This document shows positions 1 through 8,144 of a stretch of DNA of 36,482 nt, piece after piece. Origin of the DNA: GCA-2697345 sp045565015. GTDB taxonomy: Bacteria > Pseudomonadota > Alphaproteobacteria > Rhodobacterales > Rhodobacteraceae. The notes under the pieces were generated by a model. That model ran no database searches. It saw only the letters and a program-made list of their open reading frames with translations, and was not told where the DNA came from. Within the stretch, counting starts at the first letter, position 1. Each line of letters opens with the position of its first letter. The translations under genes and the position numbers were made by a program. The DNA lies in NCBI GenBank assembly GCA_045565015.1, contig JBJLGD010000023.1, positions 1 to 36,482 on the forward strand, written 5' to 3'.

Positions 1-936
1 AACCCTTTAAGGTTATTTGGTGCCAAGTTCTTTGGACGTAGCGAGTTCAAATTGCCAATGACAGCCATTGGAGCAAATGAACCGATTCCAGTTAGGTATT
101 CAATGCCGGTTGCTTCAGCTCAGGTTAAGTCAGCAATTTTATTGGCTGGATTAAATTCTCCGGGAAAGACTATTATCTATGAAAAAGAACTTACTAGGGA
201 TCATACCGAGAGGATGTTAAAGAGTTTCGGTGCCAATATTAAAATTGAAGATAGCGATGAAGGTCGAAAAATAATCCTCGAAGGTTATCCTGAATTAAAG
301 AGGCAATCTATCATTGTACCTAGAGATCCTAGCTCCGCTGCATTTCCTGTTTGCGCGGCTTTAATAGTTGAAGGATCAGATATCCTAGTTCCGAATATAG
401 CACTTAATCCCACTCGCTCAGGACTTTTTAAAACATTGCATGAAATGGGAGGTGATATCGAGTACTCAAAAAAGGGTGTTGAAAGCGGGGAACCAATTGC
501 GGATCTTAGAGTAAAGTTTTCTAAACTTAGGGGAGTTGATATACCTGCAAGTCGAGCAGCTTCAATGATAGATGAATACCCTATACTTTCAATAGTTGCA
601 TCATTCGCGAACGGAAAAACAGTAATGCGAGGAGTAGGAGAACTTAGATTTAAAGAAAGTGACAGAATCAACGCTATGGCCCGTGGTTTGTCTGCTTGTG
701 GGATAAAAACTGAACAAAATGAAGATTCATTTGTTATACATGGAAATGGATCAAGAGGAGTGTACGGTGGGGTTGAGTGTTCGACCTTTTTTGATCACAG
801 AGTTGCAATGTCCTTTCTATGTCTTGGGTTAGCGTCTCATAAGCCTATAACTATTGATGACTACTCCGCAGTAGCAACGTCTTTTCCAAACTTTAGAGGG
901 TTGATGGAAAATTTAGGAGCTAGTTTTGAATCATAA
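1..936 (+). CDS. aroA: 3-phosphoshikimate 1-carboxyvinyltransferase (EPSP synthase), 5' end cut off by window
   Basis: AroA joins phosphoenolpyruvate to shikimate-3-phosphate, the sixth step of the shikimate pathway leading to chorismate, in the cytoplasm. The frame is open from base 1 (it continues upstream of the ATG at 52 with ...GRSEFKLP), so about 311 C-terminal residues of a roughly 440-residue enzyme are present. Visible family motifs are SAQVKSAILLAGL, TRDHTERML, PSSAAFP, LNPTRSGL, the MIDEYP motif carrying the catalytic Asp (about nt 568-585), RFKESDR with the catalytic Glu (about 646-666) and FFDHRVAMS (about 790-816). It is followed by cmk after an 83-base gap, the usual alphaproteobacterial order. 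The sensitivity class cannot be judged because the N-terminal glycine-rich loop is outside the window. Confidence 0.97.
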   Translation, partial: NPLRLFGAKFFGRSEFKLPMTAIGANEPIPVRYSMPVASAQVKSAILLAGLNSPGKTIIYEKELTRDHTERMLKSFGANIKIEDSDEGRKIILEGYPELKRQSIIVPRDPSSAAFPVCAALIVEGSDILVPNIALNPTRSGLFKTLHEMGGDIEYSKKGVESGEPIADLRVKFSKLRGVDIPASRAASMIDEYPILSIVASFANGKTVMRGVGELRFKESDRINAMARGLSACGIKTEQNEDSFVIHGNGSRGVYGGVECSTFFDHRVAMSFLCLGLASHKPITIDDYSAVATSFPNFRGLMENLGASFES

Positions 937-1019
937 TAATATTTACAGCGTATTTAACGTTTTTCTTTTGGAAATACATTGTGAGAGTGGAAACCTTATT
1001 TATAAGGTGAGTGAATAAT

Positions 1020-1643
1020 ATGATTTTTACAGTTGCAGTCGATGGCCCTGCAGCCTCTGGTAAAGGTACAATATCAAGAAAAATTTCTGAACATTTTGGA
1101 TTTTCCTATTTAGATACGGGATTAATATATAGGTATATAGGTTCAAAAATTTTAGATGGGGTCGATCCTTTCGAAGCTCTATCAAATATGAACTATGAAA
1201 ATTTTAATAGTGATTCTTTAAGGACAGAGGCGGTATCTCAAGCCGCTTCAAAAGTTGCAGGTAATTCGATGATTAGAGAACGACTAATCACGTATCAAAG
1301 GTTATTTTCTCAAAAAAGTGGAGGTGCAGTTCTAGATGGTCGAGATATTGGTACAGTAATATGTCCAAATGCAGACGTAAAAATTTACGTTACAGCATCG
1401 GAGAAAGTAAGAGCAACTAGGAGGTTTAAGGAATTATCCCTAATTGATAAGAGTATAACTTATGAGGGTTTGTTGATTAAAATAAGGCAAAGAGACCGGG
1501 CTGATATGGATAGAAATGTTTCACCTTTAACACAGGCAAAAGATGCGGTCTTGCTAGATACTACAGAATTGTCTATAGACGCGTCTGTCGAGATAGCAAT
1601 TGAAACTGTTTTAAAGACTTTATTATCTAAGTCCCAAAATTAG
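1020..1643 (+). CDS. cmk: (d)CMP kinase
   Basis: Cytidylate kinase phosphorylates CMP and dCMP with ATP. The protein is about 207 residues, normal for the family. The Walker A loop GPAASGKGT is at residues 9-17, followed by YLDTGLIYR (acceptor NMP region), VLDGRDIGT, and the lid with RDRADMDRNVSPL. A GTG at 1011 would add three residues, but the Shine-Dalgarno-like AAGGTGAG (1004-1011) overlaps that codon and lies 8 bases before ATG 1020, so 1020 is the better start. It sits between aroA and rpsA, a widespread bacterial arrangement. Confidence 0.95.
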   Translation: MIFTVAVDGPAASGKGTISRKISEHFGFSYLDTGLIYRYIGSKILDGVDPFEALSNMNYENFNSDSLRTEAVSQAASKVAGNSMIRERLITYQRLFSQKSGGAVLDGRDIGTVICPNADVKIYVTASEKVRATRRFKELSLIDKSITYEGLLIKIRQRDRADMDRNVSPLTQAKDAVLLDTTELSIDASVEIAIETVLKTLLSKSQN

Positions 1644-1748
1644 TTTTATGTTATCAACTAATACGAATCGACCAATTGAAATTTAAAGACCGGTGGAACC
1701 AACTGCTCGGCCAGAAAAAAACATTAATTATAAGGAATATGAGACCAA

Positions 1749-3431
1749 ATGGCTCAATCAGCAACAATGGAGGAATTCGAAGCCCTCCTTAATGACAGCT
1801 TCGAAATAGATACACCTAAAGAAGGTTCAGTGGTTAAAGGTAAGGTTATAGCTATAGAAGCTGGCCAGGCGATAGTAGATATAGGTTACAAAATGGAGGG
1901 TAGGATCGATTTAAAGGAGTTTTCCAGCCCTGGAGAAACAGCTGAAATCGAAATCGGTCATGAGATAGAAGTATTCCTTGATAGAGTTGAAAATTCTCGA
2001 GGTGAGGCGTCAGTTAGTAGAGAAAAAGCTCGACGTGAGGAAGCTTGGGATAGATTAGAGAAAGCTCATGCTGATGAAACTAGAGTGGATGGAGCAATTT
2101 TTGGCCGGGTTAAAGGAGGCTTTACAGTTGACTTAGGCGGAGCAGTGGCTTTTTTACCTGGATCCCAAGTGGATGTAAGGCCAGTTCGGGATGCCGCACC
2201 TTTGATGGGAATAAAACAGCCATTTGTTGTACTAAAAATGGATCGTAGAAGAGGTAATATAGTTGTATCGCGTAGAGCAATTTTAGAAGAGTCCCGTGCC
2301 GAGCAGCGTGCAGAGGTTGTTGGAAATTTAGCGGAGGGTGATAGCGTAGAAGGCGTTGTTAAAAATATTACTGAATATGGGGCATTTATTGATTTAGGTG
2401 GGGTTGATGGCTTACTCCATGTTACAGATATGGCATGGCGTAGAGTTAATGACCCACGAGAGGTTTTGACAATAGGTGAAACCATAAAGGTTCAGGTAAT
2501 AAAGATAAATAAGGACACTCACCGTATCAGCTTAGGGATGAAACAATTAGAAGAAGACCCTTGGAACATTGTAGAAAACAAATACACTTTAGAGTCCGTC
2601 CATACTGGAAAAGTGACCAATATCACAGATTATGGTGCATTCGTTGAACTTGAAGCTGGTGTGGAAGGGCTAGTTCACGTGTCTGAAATGAGTTGGACAA
2701 AAAAGAATGTCCATCCTGGTAAGATTGTTTCAACCTCGCAAGAAGTTGAGGTGATGGTTTTAGAAATTGATGGAGTAAAACGTCGGGTCAGTCTCGGATT
2801 GAAACAGACCATTCGAAATCCATGGGAAGTTTTTGCAGAAAGTTTCCCTGAAGGTACCGAGATTGAAGGAGAAGTAAAAAACATTACCGAGTTTGGTCTG
2901 TTTGTTGGTTTGGAGAACGATATAGACGGAATGGTACATTTATCGGATATTTCATGGGATGGTAATGGAGAAGACTCTCTTGGTGAATTTAAAAAGGGAG
3001 ATAATGTTAAAGCCGTCGTTACCGAAATTGATATTGAAAAAGAACGTGTGTCTCTTTCGATTAAAGGCTTAGGTAGTGATCCTTTCAAAGGTGCTACAGA
3101 GGGCGTGAAGCGAGGTACGATTATAACAGTAGAAGTCACAGCAGTTGAGGACGGTGGAATAGAAGTTGAATATGAAGGGATGAAGTCTTTTATTCGACGA
3201 TCAGATTTATCAAGAGATCGATCAGAACAAAGACCAGAACGTTTTGGTGTTGGTGATAAAATTGATGTTAGAGTTACGAATATTGATAATAAGACTCGAA
3301 AAATGGGACTATCTATCAAGGCACGTGAAATAGCGGAAGAAAAAGAAGCGGTACAGCAGTATGGATCTACAGATTCCGGGGCTTCTCTTGGAGATATTTT
3401 AGGAGCAGCTCTAAAAAATGATGAAAAATAA
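1749..3431 (+). CDS. rpsA: 30S ribosomal protein S1
   Basis: S1 binds mRNA and helps position it on the 30S subunit. The 560-residue protein has six S1/OB-fold repeats, starting near residues 24, 113, 197, 284, 369 and 454. Repeats 3-5 are the most alike (NITEYGAFIDL, NITDYGAFVEL, NITEFGLFVGL), which is the normal S1 pattern; the first two bind the ribosome and the rest bind RNA. The start is ATG 1749, with AAGGA about 12 bases upstream. It lies 105 bases after cmk and ends in an intrinsic terminator. Length and domain count match other alphaproteobacterial S1 proteins, and nothing looks damaged. Confidence 0.97.
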   Translation: MAQSATMEEFEALLNDSFEIDTPKEGSVVKGKVIAIEAGQAIVDIGYKMEGRIDLKEFSSPGETAEIEIGHEIEVFLDRVENSRGEASVSREKARREEAWDRLEKAHADETRVDGAIFGRVKGGFTVDLGGAVAFLPGSQVDVRPVRDAAPLMGIKQPFVVLKMDRRRGNIVVSRRAILEESRAEQRAEVVGNLAEGDSVEGVVKNITEYGAFIDLGGVDGLLHVTDMAWRRVNDPREVLTIGETIKVQVIKINKDTHRISLGMKQLEEDPWNIVENKYTLESVHTGKVTNITDYGAFVELEAGVEGLVHVSEMSWTKKNVHPGKIVSTSQEVEVMVLEIDGVKRRVSLGLKQTIRNPWEVFAESFPEGTEIEGEVKNITEFGLFVGLENDIDGMVHLSDISWDGNGEDSLGEFKKGDNVKAVVTEIDIEKERVSLSIKGLGSDPFKGATEGVKRGTIITVEVTAVEDGGIEVEYEGMKSFIRRSDLSRDRSEQRPERFGVGDKIDVRVTNIDNKTRKMGLSIKAREIAEEKEAVQQYGSTDSGASLGDILGAALKNDEK

Positions 3432-3448
3432 CTAAAATTATTTTGTTG

Positions 3449-3479
3449 AAAGATCCGGCATTGTTGGGTCTTTTTTTTT
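3449..3479 (+). terminator. intrinsic terminator after rpsA
   Basis: AAAGATCC (3449-3456) pairs with GGGTCTTT (3466-3473), with one G-T wobble and a 9-base loop. The 3' arm runs directly into nine T residues (3471-3479). It starts 17 bases after the rpsA stop and separates the aroA-cmk-rpsA unit from ihfB. Confidence 0.85.
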
Positions 3480-3540
3480 GCGAATCGTTTATCGATTATA
3501 ATTAAATTTTTAGATCTTTATTTAATTTATAAATAAAAAC

Positions 3541-3693
3541 ATGAAATTAAATAAGTTAATCAAAAAAATGATAGCATTTTTGTTATTTGGAGATCTATTT
3601 TTTACTCTTAACTCTTTTCTCAGAGATAGATGTGGGGCTATAGTTGTACTAGGGAAACTTAACCTAAACAATATACTTTGCGGGAGTCAATAA
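3541..3693 (+). CDS. possible 50-residue membrane protein upstream of ihfB
   Basis: An open frame of 50 codons lies in the rpsA-ihfB gap. The predicted product has a lysine-rich start, one hydrophobic segment (about residues 10-23, IAFLLFGDLFFTL) and two cysteines (residues 31 and 47). Its TAA stop is one base before the ihfB ATG (TAAAATG), a spacing typical of co-transcribed genes. No Shine-Dalgarno is evident before ATG 3541 or the internal ATG 3568, and AT-rich spacers give open frames by chance, so this is tentative. Its layout (short, one N-terminal TM, two Cys, stop abutting the next start) resembles the 48-residue ORF upstream of rimM at 36026-36172. I recognise no family. Confidence 0.35.
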   Translation: MKLNKLIKKMIAFLLFGDLFFTLNSFLRDRCGAIVVLGKLNLNNILCGSQ

Positions 3694-3694
3694 A

Positions 3695-3985
3695 ATGATA
3701 CGCTCTGAATTAATTCATAAAATAATGGAAGAAAACCCGATTTTAAATATCACAGACGCAGAAAGGATAGTTACTACTATTTTTGATGAAATTATAGAGA
3801 CAATGGCCAAAGGAGATCGTGTCGAATTACGAGGGTTTGGTGCATTCTCGGTAAAGCAACGAAAAGCACGTATTGGAAGAAATCCAAGGACTGGAGAAAA
3901 TGTTGACGTGGCAAGTAAACATATACCGTTTTTTAAAACGGGAAAGTTATTGAGAGACCGGCTAAATGGTGATGATAATAGTTAA
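3695..3985 (+). CDS. ihfB: integration host factor subunit beta
   Basis: IHF-beta pairs with IHF-alpha to bind and sharply bend DNA in replication, recombination and transcription. The 96-residue product has the HU/IHF fold: the N-terminal helical body (residues 1-45), VELRGFGAFSVKQRKAR, then the beta-arm RIGRNPRTG with the intercalating proline and the C-terminal IPFFKTGKLLRDRLN. Start ATG 3695 follows GGGAG (3682-3686) at about 8 bases. The stop overlaps the lapA start by one base (TAATG at 3983-3987), which implies translational coupling. Confidence 0.96.
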   Translation: MIRSELIHKIMEENPILNITDAERIVTTIFDEIIETMAKGDRVELRGFGAFSVKQRKARIGRNPRTGENVDVASKHIPFFKTGKLLRDRLNGDDNS

Positions 3986-4329
3986 TGAGAGTATTCCGTA
4001 ACTTATTTTTTTTATGTGCGGGGGCTTTGATCATAATTCTCTGCTTGTCTAATCAGGAAATGGTAACGATTAGAACTTTACCAGACGAGATTAGCATTTT
4101 TAATAAGGGTCGCTTTGTCGCTGAATTTCCTCTTTTTTTGATAATTCTATTTTTTTCCTTTTTTGGAATTTGTATAGGCGCTTGTGGAGAATGGGTGCGG
4201 GCCAATCAATATAGGCGGAAAGCAAGGTTAGATCGAAAAGAATACAAAAATTTGGAAAAGGAATTAATGGTTGCGCGGAAGAAATCTAAGGATAGCTCTG
4301 AGGATGTACTTGCGATGCTTGAAGATTAG
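3985..4329 (+). CDS. lapA: LapA-family (DUF1049) inner-membrane protein
   Basis: LapA-type proteins work with LapB to tune lipopolysaccharide assembly by controlling LpxC turnover in enterobacteria; whether that role holds here is an inference. The 114-residue protein has two hydrophobic segments (about residues 7-22 and 48-68) around a short periplasmic loop with the family-like LSNQEMVTIR. A charged, lysine-rich cytoplasmic helix (about 75-112) may form a coiled coil. It overlaps ihfB by one base and is followed by trpF after 23 bases. IhfB next to LapA is a common proteobacterial pairing. LapB is not in the window. Confidence 0.82.
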   Translation: MRVFRNLFFLCAGALIIILCLSNQEMVTIRTLPDEISIFNKGRFVAEFPLFLIILFFSFFGICIGACGEWVRANQYRRKARLDRKEYKNLEKELMVARKKSKDSSEDVLAMLED

Positions 4330-4352
4330 AAAAGGTTAGGTGGATTAGCTTA

Positions 4353-5006
4353 ATGAGCATAAAAGTCAAGATCTGTGGATTGACCAGCGTTAAGGATGTA
4401 AAAGCGTGCGTGTTATCTGAAGTGAACTATGTTGGTTTTGTGTTTTATGGACAATCTAGACGTAACCTAAAGTTGACCGAGGCCAATAACATAGCATCAT
4501 ATGTACCTTTGAGTATTATAAAGGTTGCTTTAACAGTCGATCCACAAGACTTTGAACTCGATAATTTATTCTCAAAATTCCCAGTGGATACACTTCAATT
4601 GCATGGGAATGAGAGCCCTAATCGAGTTAAAGAAATTAGGGAAAAGTACCAAGTTCCTATTATTAAGTCACTTAGTTTGACAACTAGAACTGATTTAGCC
4701 AAAATTACTGAATATTCTGGAGTTGCTGATCAACTACTAATTGATGCAGCTAAACCTGATAAGCAGAGTCCACCCGGTGGCAATGGGGTAGCATTTGATT
4801 GGAGTTTGATTTCTGGTTATAATTGGAGAATTCCTTGGTTATTAGCAGGCGGGTTAAACCGTACGAATGTTCGCGGCGCGATTAATATAAGTGGAGCTAT
4901 ACAAGTTGATGTGTCATCAGGTGTAGAGAGTGAACCAGGTATCAAAGATCAAAAAATGATTACAGAATTCGCGCATGTTGCAAGGAGTAAGAGTGACTAT
5001 GGATGA
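4353..5006 (+). CDS. trpF: phosphoribosylanthranilate isomerase
   Basis: TrpF carries out the Amadori rearrangement of N-(5'-phosphoribosyl)-anthranilate to CdRP in tryptophan synthesis. It is a 217-residue TIM barrel. KVKICGLT (residues 4-11) carries the catalytic Cys; LQLHGNE, LLIDAA (catalytic Asp region), WLLAGGL and VDVSSGVES (phosphate-binding end of the barrel) are all present. The start ATG 4353 follows AGGTGGATTAGCTTA. Its 3' end overlaps the probable trpB start, so the two are likely translated together. Confidence 0.96.
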   Translation: MSIKVKICGLTSVKDVKACVLSEVNYVGFVFYGQSRRNLKLTEANNIASYVPLSIIKVALTVDPQDFELDNLFSKFPVDTLQLHGNESPNRVKEIREKYQVPIIKSLSLTTRTDLAKITEYSGVADQLLIDAAKPDKQSPPGGNGVAFDWSLISGYNWRIPWLLAGGLNRTNVRGAINISGAIQVDVSSGVESEPGIKDQKMITEFAHVARSKSDYG

Positions 5007-6225
5007 TATTTTGAACAGTTTTATGTTGGGACCTGATGAACAGGGCCGATTTGGAGATTTTGGTGGAAGGTTCGTTTCAGAAACGTTAATGCCTTTGATC
5101 CTAGATTTAGAAAAAGAGTACGAAAATGCGAAAACTGATGAGGATTTTTGGCGGGAGATGGATGATCTTTGGGAAAACTATGTTGGGCGGCCTTCCCCTT
5201 TGTATTATTGTGAAAGGTTAACTAAACATTTCTCAGGTGCAAAGATTTACATGAAAAGGGATGAATTAAATCACACGGGTGCTCATAAAATTAATAATGT
5301 TATAGGTCAGATATTATTAGCACGTAGGATGGGAAAAAGTCGTATTATAGCTGAAACTGGTGCTGGGCAGCATGGTGTTGCAACTGCAACTGTATGTGCC
5401 AAATTTGGTTTGGAGTGCATTGTTTATATGGGAGCACATGATGTGGAGCGGCAAGCTCCAAATGTTTTCAGAATGAAGCTTCTTGGCGCAGAGGTAGTGC
5501 CTGTGACTTCAGGGCGGGGCACTTTAAAAGATGCAATGAATGATGCACTCAGAGATTGGGTAACTAATGTTGAAAGTACCTTCTATTGTATAGGAACTGT
5601 GGCAGGACCACACCCATATCCTGCGATGGTACGAGATTTCCAATCGATTATCGGAAAAGAGACAAGAGATCAAATGCTAAAAAAAGAGGGTAGAGTACCT
5701 GACACTTTAATAGCTGCCATAGGGGGCGGTTCTAATGCGATGGGATTGTTCTTTCCATTTTTAGATGATGCAAATGTCTCAATTATAGGTGTCGAGGCTG
5801 GAGGTAAAGGGGTTAATTCTAAAATGGAGCATTGTGCTTCTCTAACTGGAGGTCGGCCTGGCGTCCTTCATGGTAACAGAACTTATCTATTACAGGATGA
5901 TGATGGACAAATATTGGAGGGTTTCTCTATTTCTGCAGGGCTTGATTACCCAGGGATAGGTCCTGAACACGCTTGGTTACATGAAACGGGTAGAGTTAAA
6001 TACGTTTCGATCACTGACGAAGAAGCACTCGAGTCTTTTGAACTTTGTTGCAAACTGGAAGGTATCATACCCGCTCTTGAGCCCAGTCATGCACTCGCGT
6101 ACGTAAAAAAAATTGCTCCAACTTTACCCCCTGACCATATAATATGTATGAATATGTGTGGACGTGGCGATAAAGATATATTTACGGTAGCTAAGGCCCT
6201 ACAGTTTGAGATTGGAGAAAACTAG
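4999..6225 (+). CDS. trpB: tryptophan synthase beta subunit
   Basis: TrpB condenses indole, delivered by TrpA, with serine using PLP. About 408 residues. GRFGDFGGRFVSETL is the usual N-terminus, HTGAHKINN holds the PLP-binding Lys, ETGAGQHG and GGGSNAMG bind substrate and PLP phosphate, and the C-terminal MCGRGDKD motif is complete. Starts considered: ATG 4975, GTG 4993 and ATG 4999. Homologues begin just before the NSF...GPDE segment, so 4993 (AAGGAG 5 bases away) or 4999 (11 bases) are likely; 4999 is chosen for the ATG. The stop shares the tetranucleotide CTAG (6222-6225) with the stop of the converging DUF2237 gene. TrpA is not next door but at 10 kb on the minus strand. Confidence 0.96.
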   Translation: MDDILNSFMLGPDEQGRFGDFGGRFVSETLMPLILDLEKEYENAKTDEDFWREMDDLWENYVGRPSPLYYCERLTKHFSGAKIYMKRDELNHTGAHKINNVIGQILLARRMGKSRIIAETGAGQHGVATATVCAKFGLECIVYMGAHDVERQAPNVFRMKLLGAEVVPVTSGRGTLKDAMNDALRDWVTNVESTFYCIGTVAGPHPYPAMVRDFQSIIGKETRDQMLKKEGRVPDTLIAAIGGGSNAMGLFFPFLDDANVSIIGVEAGGKGVNSKMEHCASLTGGRPGVLHGNRTYLLQDDDGQILEGFSISAGLDYPGIGPEHAWLHETGRVKYVSITDEEALESFELCCKLEGIIPALEPSHALAYVKKIAPTLPPDHIICMNMCGRGDKDIFTVAKALQFEIGEN

Positions 6226-6602
6226 GATCGGTATAACTCTAGAATCTCAATATTAACAATTTTTAAGGTTTCTTCATGTGTTGCCTCTAAATTAACTTTA
6301 GGTGCCGCACCTTCATGGTGAGCTTGAAGAAAGCGTTCCGCGCATAGACACCATTGGTCTCCAGCATTTAAACCGGGGAAATTAAATTCTAGCCTAGGAG
6401 TAGATAAATCATTTCCGAGATACTTGGACATTGCAAGGAACTCATCAGTCATAATTGCGCAAACTGTATGCATTCCTTTATCTGATTCCCCCGTTTCACA
6501 GCAGCCAGTTCGAAAATACCCTGTTAAGGGGTTAATAGAACATTTAGCTAATTTTTTACCATATACATTTAAAGACGGGAATTTATCCATTTTCTGATCC
6601 AT
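6222..6602 (-). CDS. DUF2237 family protein
   Basis: A 126-residue cytoplasmic protein matching the DUF2237 family, whose biochemical function is not established. Visible family features are the Cys-rich GYFRTGCCETG (residues 28-38), GMHTVCAIMTDEF, NDLSTPRLEFNFPGL, DQWCLCAERF and LEATHEETL. The cysteines and histidines could bind a metal; that is inference. ATG 6602 overlaps the end of pth by 20 bases; a second ATG at 6590 (MDKFPS) overlaps it by 8 and is an alternative start. Translation is probably coupled to pth. Confidence 0.85.
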   Translation of the reverse strand: MDQKMDKFPSLNVYGKKLAKCSINPLTGYFRTGCCETGESDKGMHTVCAIMTDEFLAMSKYLGNDLSTPRLEFNFPGLNAGDQWCLCAERFLQAHHEGAAPKVNLEATHEETLKIVNIEILELYRS

Positions 6603-7278
6603 TCTTAAATTTTTTAAAAAGCTTTTGTAATAAATTACCTTTGGTATTGATGTTTTTGATTATTTTTTCGTCCTCTATATTGCTCTTAGTTTTGATATAT
6701 TTTTTTGTTGAATTTTGATAGCTATTCGATAAGCACCTAATAAATGCCGAATTCTGCTCTTCAATCAAATAAGTGGTAGCATTTGAAATTTCTTCAATTA
6801 ATGTTTTTATAATTACATTTTCTGATTTAGAAAAATTATTAAGAACGTAATTTGCAACGGCATTTTTATCTGTTGGGCGATCGATACCTATTCTGACCCG
6901 TGTATATCCTGAACCAATATGTTGATCTATCGATCTTAAACCATTATGGCCAGCATGGCCTCCTCCAACTTTAACTTTGACCCTTGCTAAGGGCAGATCT
7001 ATTTCATCATGGAAGATTATGACGTCTTTGGGAGCTATGTTATAGAACCTTATTAATTCTCCCACTGATTGACCACTAAGGTTCATATAAGTCATCGGCT
7101 TGAGAGCTATTATTTTTTTTGAGGCTAATATTCCTGTGCTCGAGCAGCCCTGGAATTTTTTTTTCCAGTTAGAAAAATTATTAACTTCAACAATTTTAGA
7201 CACAGCTAGGAATCCGATATTATGTCGGTTCTTTGAGTATTTTTCTCCCGGATTTCCGAGTCCAACAATTAACTTCAT
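6583..7278 (-). CDS. pth: peptidyl-tRNA hydrolase
   Basis: Pth frees tRNA from peptidyl-tRNAs dropped by the ribosome. Catalytic and binding motifs are complete: GLGNPGEKY (Asn near residue 8), NRHNIGF (catalytic His), KPMTYMNLSGQSV, HDEIDLP (catalytic Asp) and GGGHAGHNGLRS. At 231 residues it is longer than E. coli Pth (about 194); the extra 40 residues are a lysine/asparagine-rich tail (about 185-231), common in alphaproteobacteria and probably unstructured. It follows rplY on the minus strand after 93 bases that contain a strong hairpin. The rplY-pth pairing is widespread. Confidence 0.95.
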   Translation of the reverse strand: MKLIVGLGNPGEKYSKNRHNIGFLAVSKIVEVNNFSNWKKKFQGCSSTGILASKKIIALKPMTYMNLSGQSVGELIRFYNIAPKDVIIFHDEIDLPLARVKVKVGGGHAGHNGLRSIDQHIGSGYTRVRIGIDRPTDKNAVANYVLNNFSKSENVIIKTLIEEISNATTYLIEEQNSAFIRCLSNSYQNSTKKYIKTKSNIEDEKIIKNINTKGNLLQKLFKKFKNGSENG

Positions 7279-7325
7279 ACGATTACATCTAACCTAGAAT
7301 AATGTTTTTTCAAAGATTAAGTTTT

Positions 7326-7356
7326 ACCAGGCACATATAAGTTATGTGTGCCTGGT
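7326..7356 (-). terminator. strong stem-loop between rplY and pth
   Basis: ACCAGGCACATATA (7326-7339) pairs with TATGTGTGCCTGGT (7343-7356) over 14 bp with one T-G wobble and a 3-base loop. It sits 15 bases past the rplY stop on the minus strand. On that strand the hairpin is followed by AAAACTT rather than a T-run, so it is not a textbook intrinsic terminator. It could instead be a partial terminator, an RNA-processing site or a 3' stabiliser that sets rplY and pth at different levels. Confidence 0.55.
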
Positions 7357-7371
7357 GTAGTCTAGGTTTTC

Positions 7372-8037
7372 TTAATCTTCTGTGTTTTCTTCTGTTTCTT
7401 CGTTAGTTTCTTCTTCGCCATCTGTCACTTCTTCACCGTCCTCATCCTCAGTATCTGAAGATTTAAGGCTTGATGGTGCTTGAACTGTAGCTATAACAAA
7501 ATCCCGATCAATAATAGCTTTCGTTCCCGTTGGAAGCTCGACTGAAGAAATTGTCGCTGCATCACCTACATCTAGAGTTGAAACATCCACTTCTATACTT
7601 TCTGGTATGTCACTCGCAGTAACCATAAGTTCAACTTCCGGACGTACTACGGTTAACACGCCACCCTTTCGTAGACCTGGGCAATTTTCTTCGCCTACAA
7701 AATTTACCTGGATAAATAAGTTTATCCGAGTATCTCGCCGCAGTCTCAGAAAATCAACATGAGTAGGTAAGTCTTTTACGACATCTCGTTGGACATCTCT
7801 ACATATTATCCGAACATCATCTTGACCTTCTACCTTTAAATTGAACAAGGTTGAAAGAAAACGTCCTGCTTTTAATCTTTTTAATAAAGTATTGTAGGGG
7901 ATATTTATTGGTAATGGATCTAATCCACCACCATAAACTACACCGGGCACCAAACCATTACGGCGTGCTGATCGAGCGGCCCCCTTGCCTGTCCTCGAAC
8001 GTACCTCGGCAACAAGATTTGGTATCTCATCTACCAT
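7372..8037 (-). CDS. rplY: 50S ribosomal protein L25/general stress protein Ctc
   Basis: L25 binds 5S rRNA. This is the long Ctc/TL5 form, 221 residues. The N-terminal L25 barrel (about 1-95) includes GKGAARSARRNGLVPGVVYG and DFLRLRRDTRI. The second TL5-type beta domain (about 100-185) includes GLRKGGVLTVVRPEVE and IDVSTLDVGD-like sequence. The last 30 residues are an acidic Glu/Asp/Thr tail. The start ATG 8037 is preceded on its strand by TTGGAGAGTAAAA, a good ribosome site. Downstream are a strong hairpin and pth. Confidence 0.95.
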   Translation of the reverse strand: MVDEIPNLVAEVRSRTGKGAARSARRNGLVPGVVYGGGLDPLPINIPYNTLLKRLKAGRFLSTLFNLKVEGQDDVRIICRDVQRDVVKDLPTHVDFLRLRRDTRINLFIQVNFVGEENCPGLRKGGVLTVVRPEVELMVTASDIPESIEVDVSTLDVGDAATISSVELPTGTKAIIDRDFVIATVQAPSSLKSSDTEDEDGEEVTDGEEETNEETEENTED

Positions 8038-8144
8038 TTTTACTCTCCAATTGTTATGCGGTCTCCTCCAAGGGTGTAGAGCCGCCTGAGCGCCTTCTAT
8101 AGTGAAGTAAATTACCTTTGAAAAGATCTTTTTAATTAAAAGTT

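Noticed and set aside
2066..3319. Long minus-strand frames inside rpsA
   Set aside because: They are antisense shadows of the S1 repeats, with low-complexity Ser/Thr/Pro translations and no ribosome sites.
8110..8144. Terminator after the exported-protein gene
   Set aside because: AAAAGATCTTTT and AATTAAAA-C-TTTTAATT are symmetric but almost pure A/T, too weak to call.
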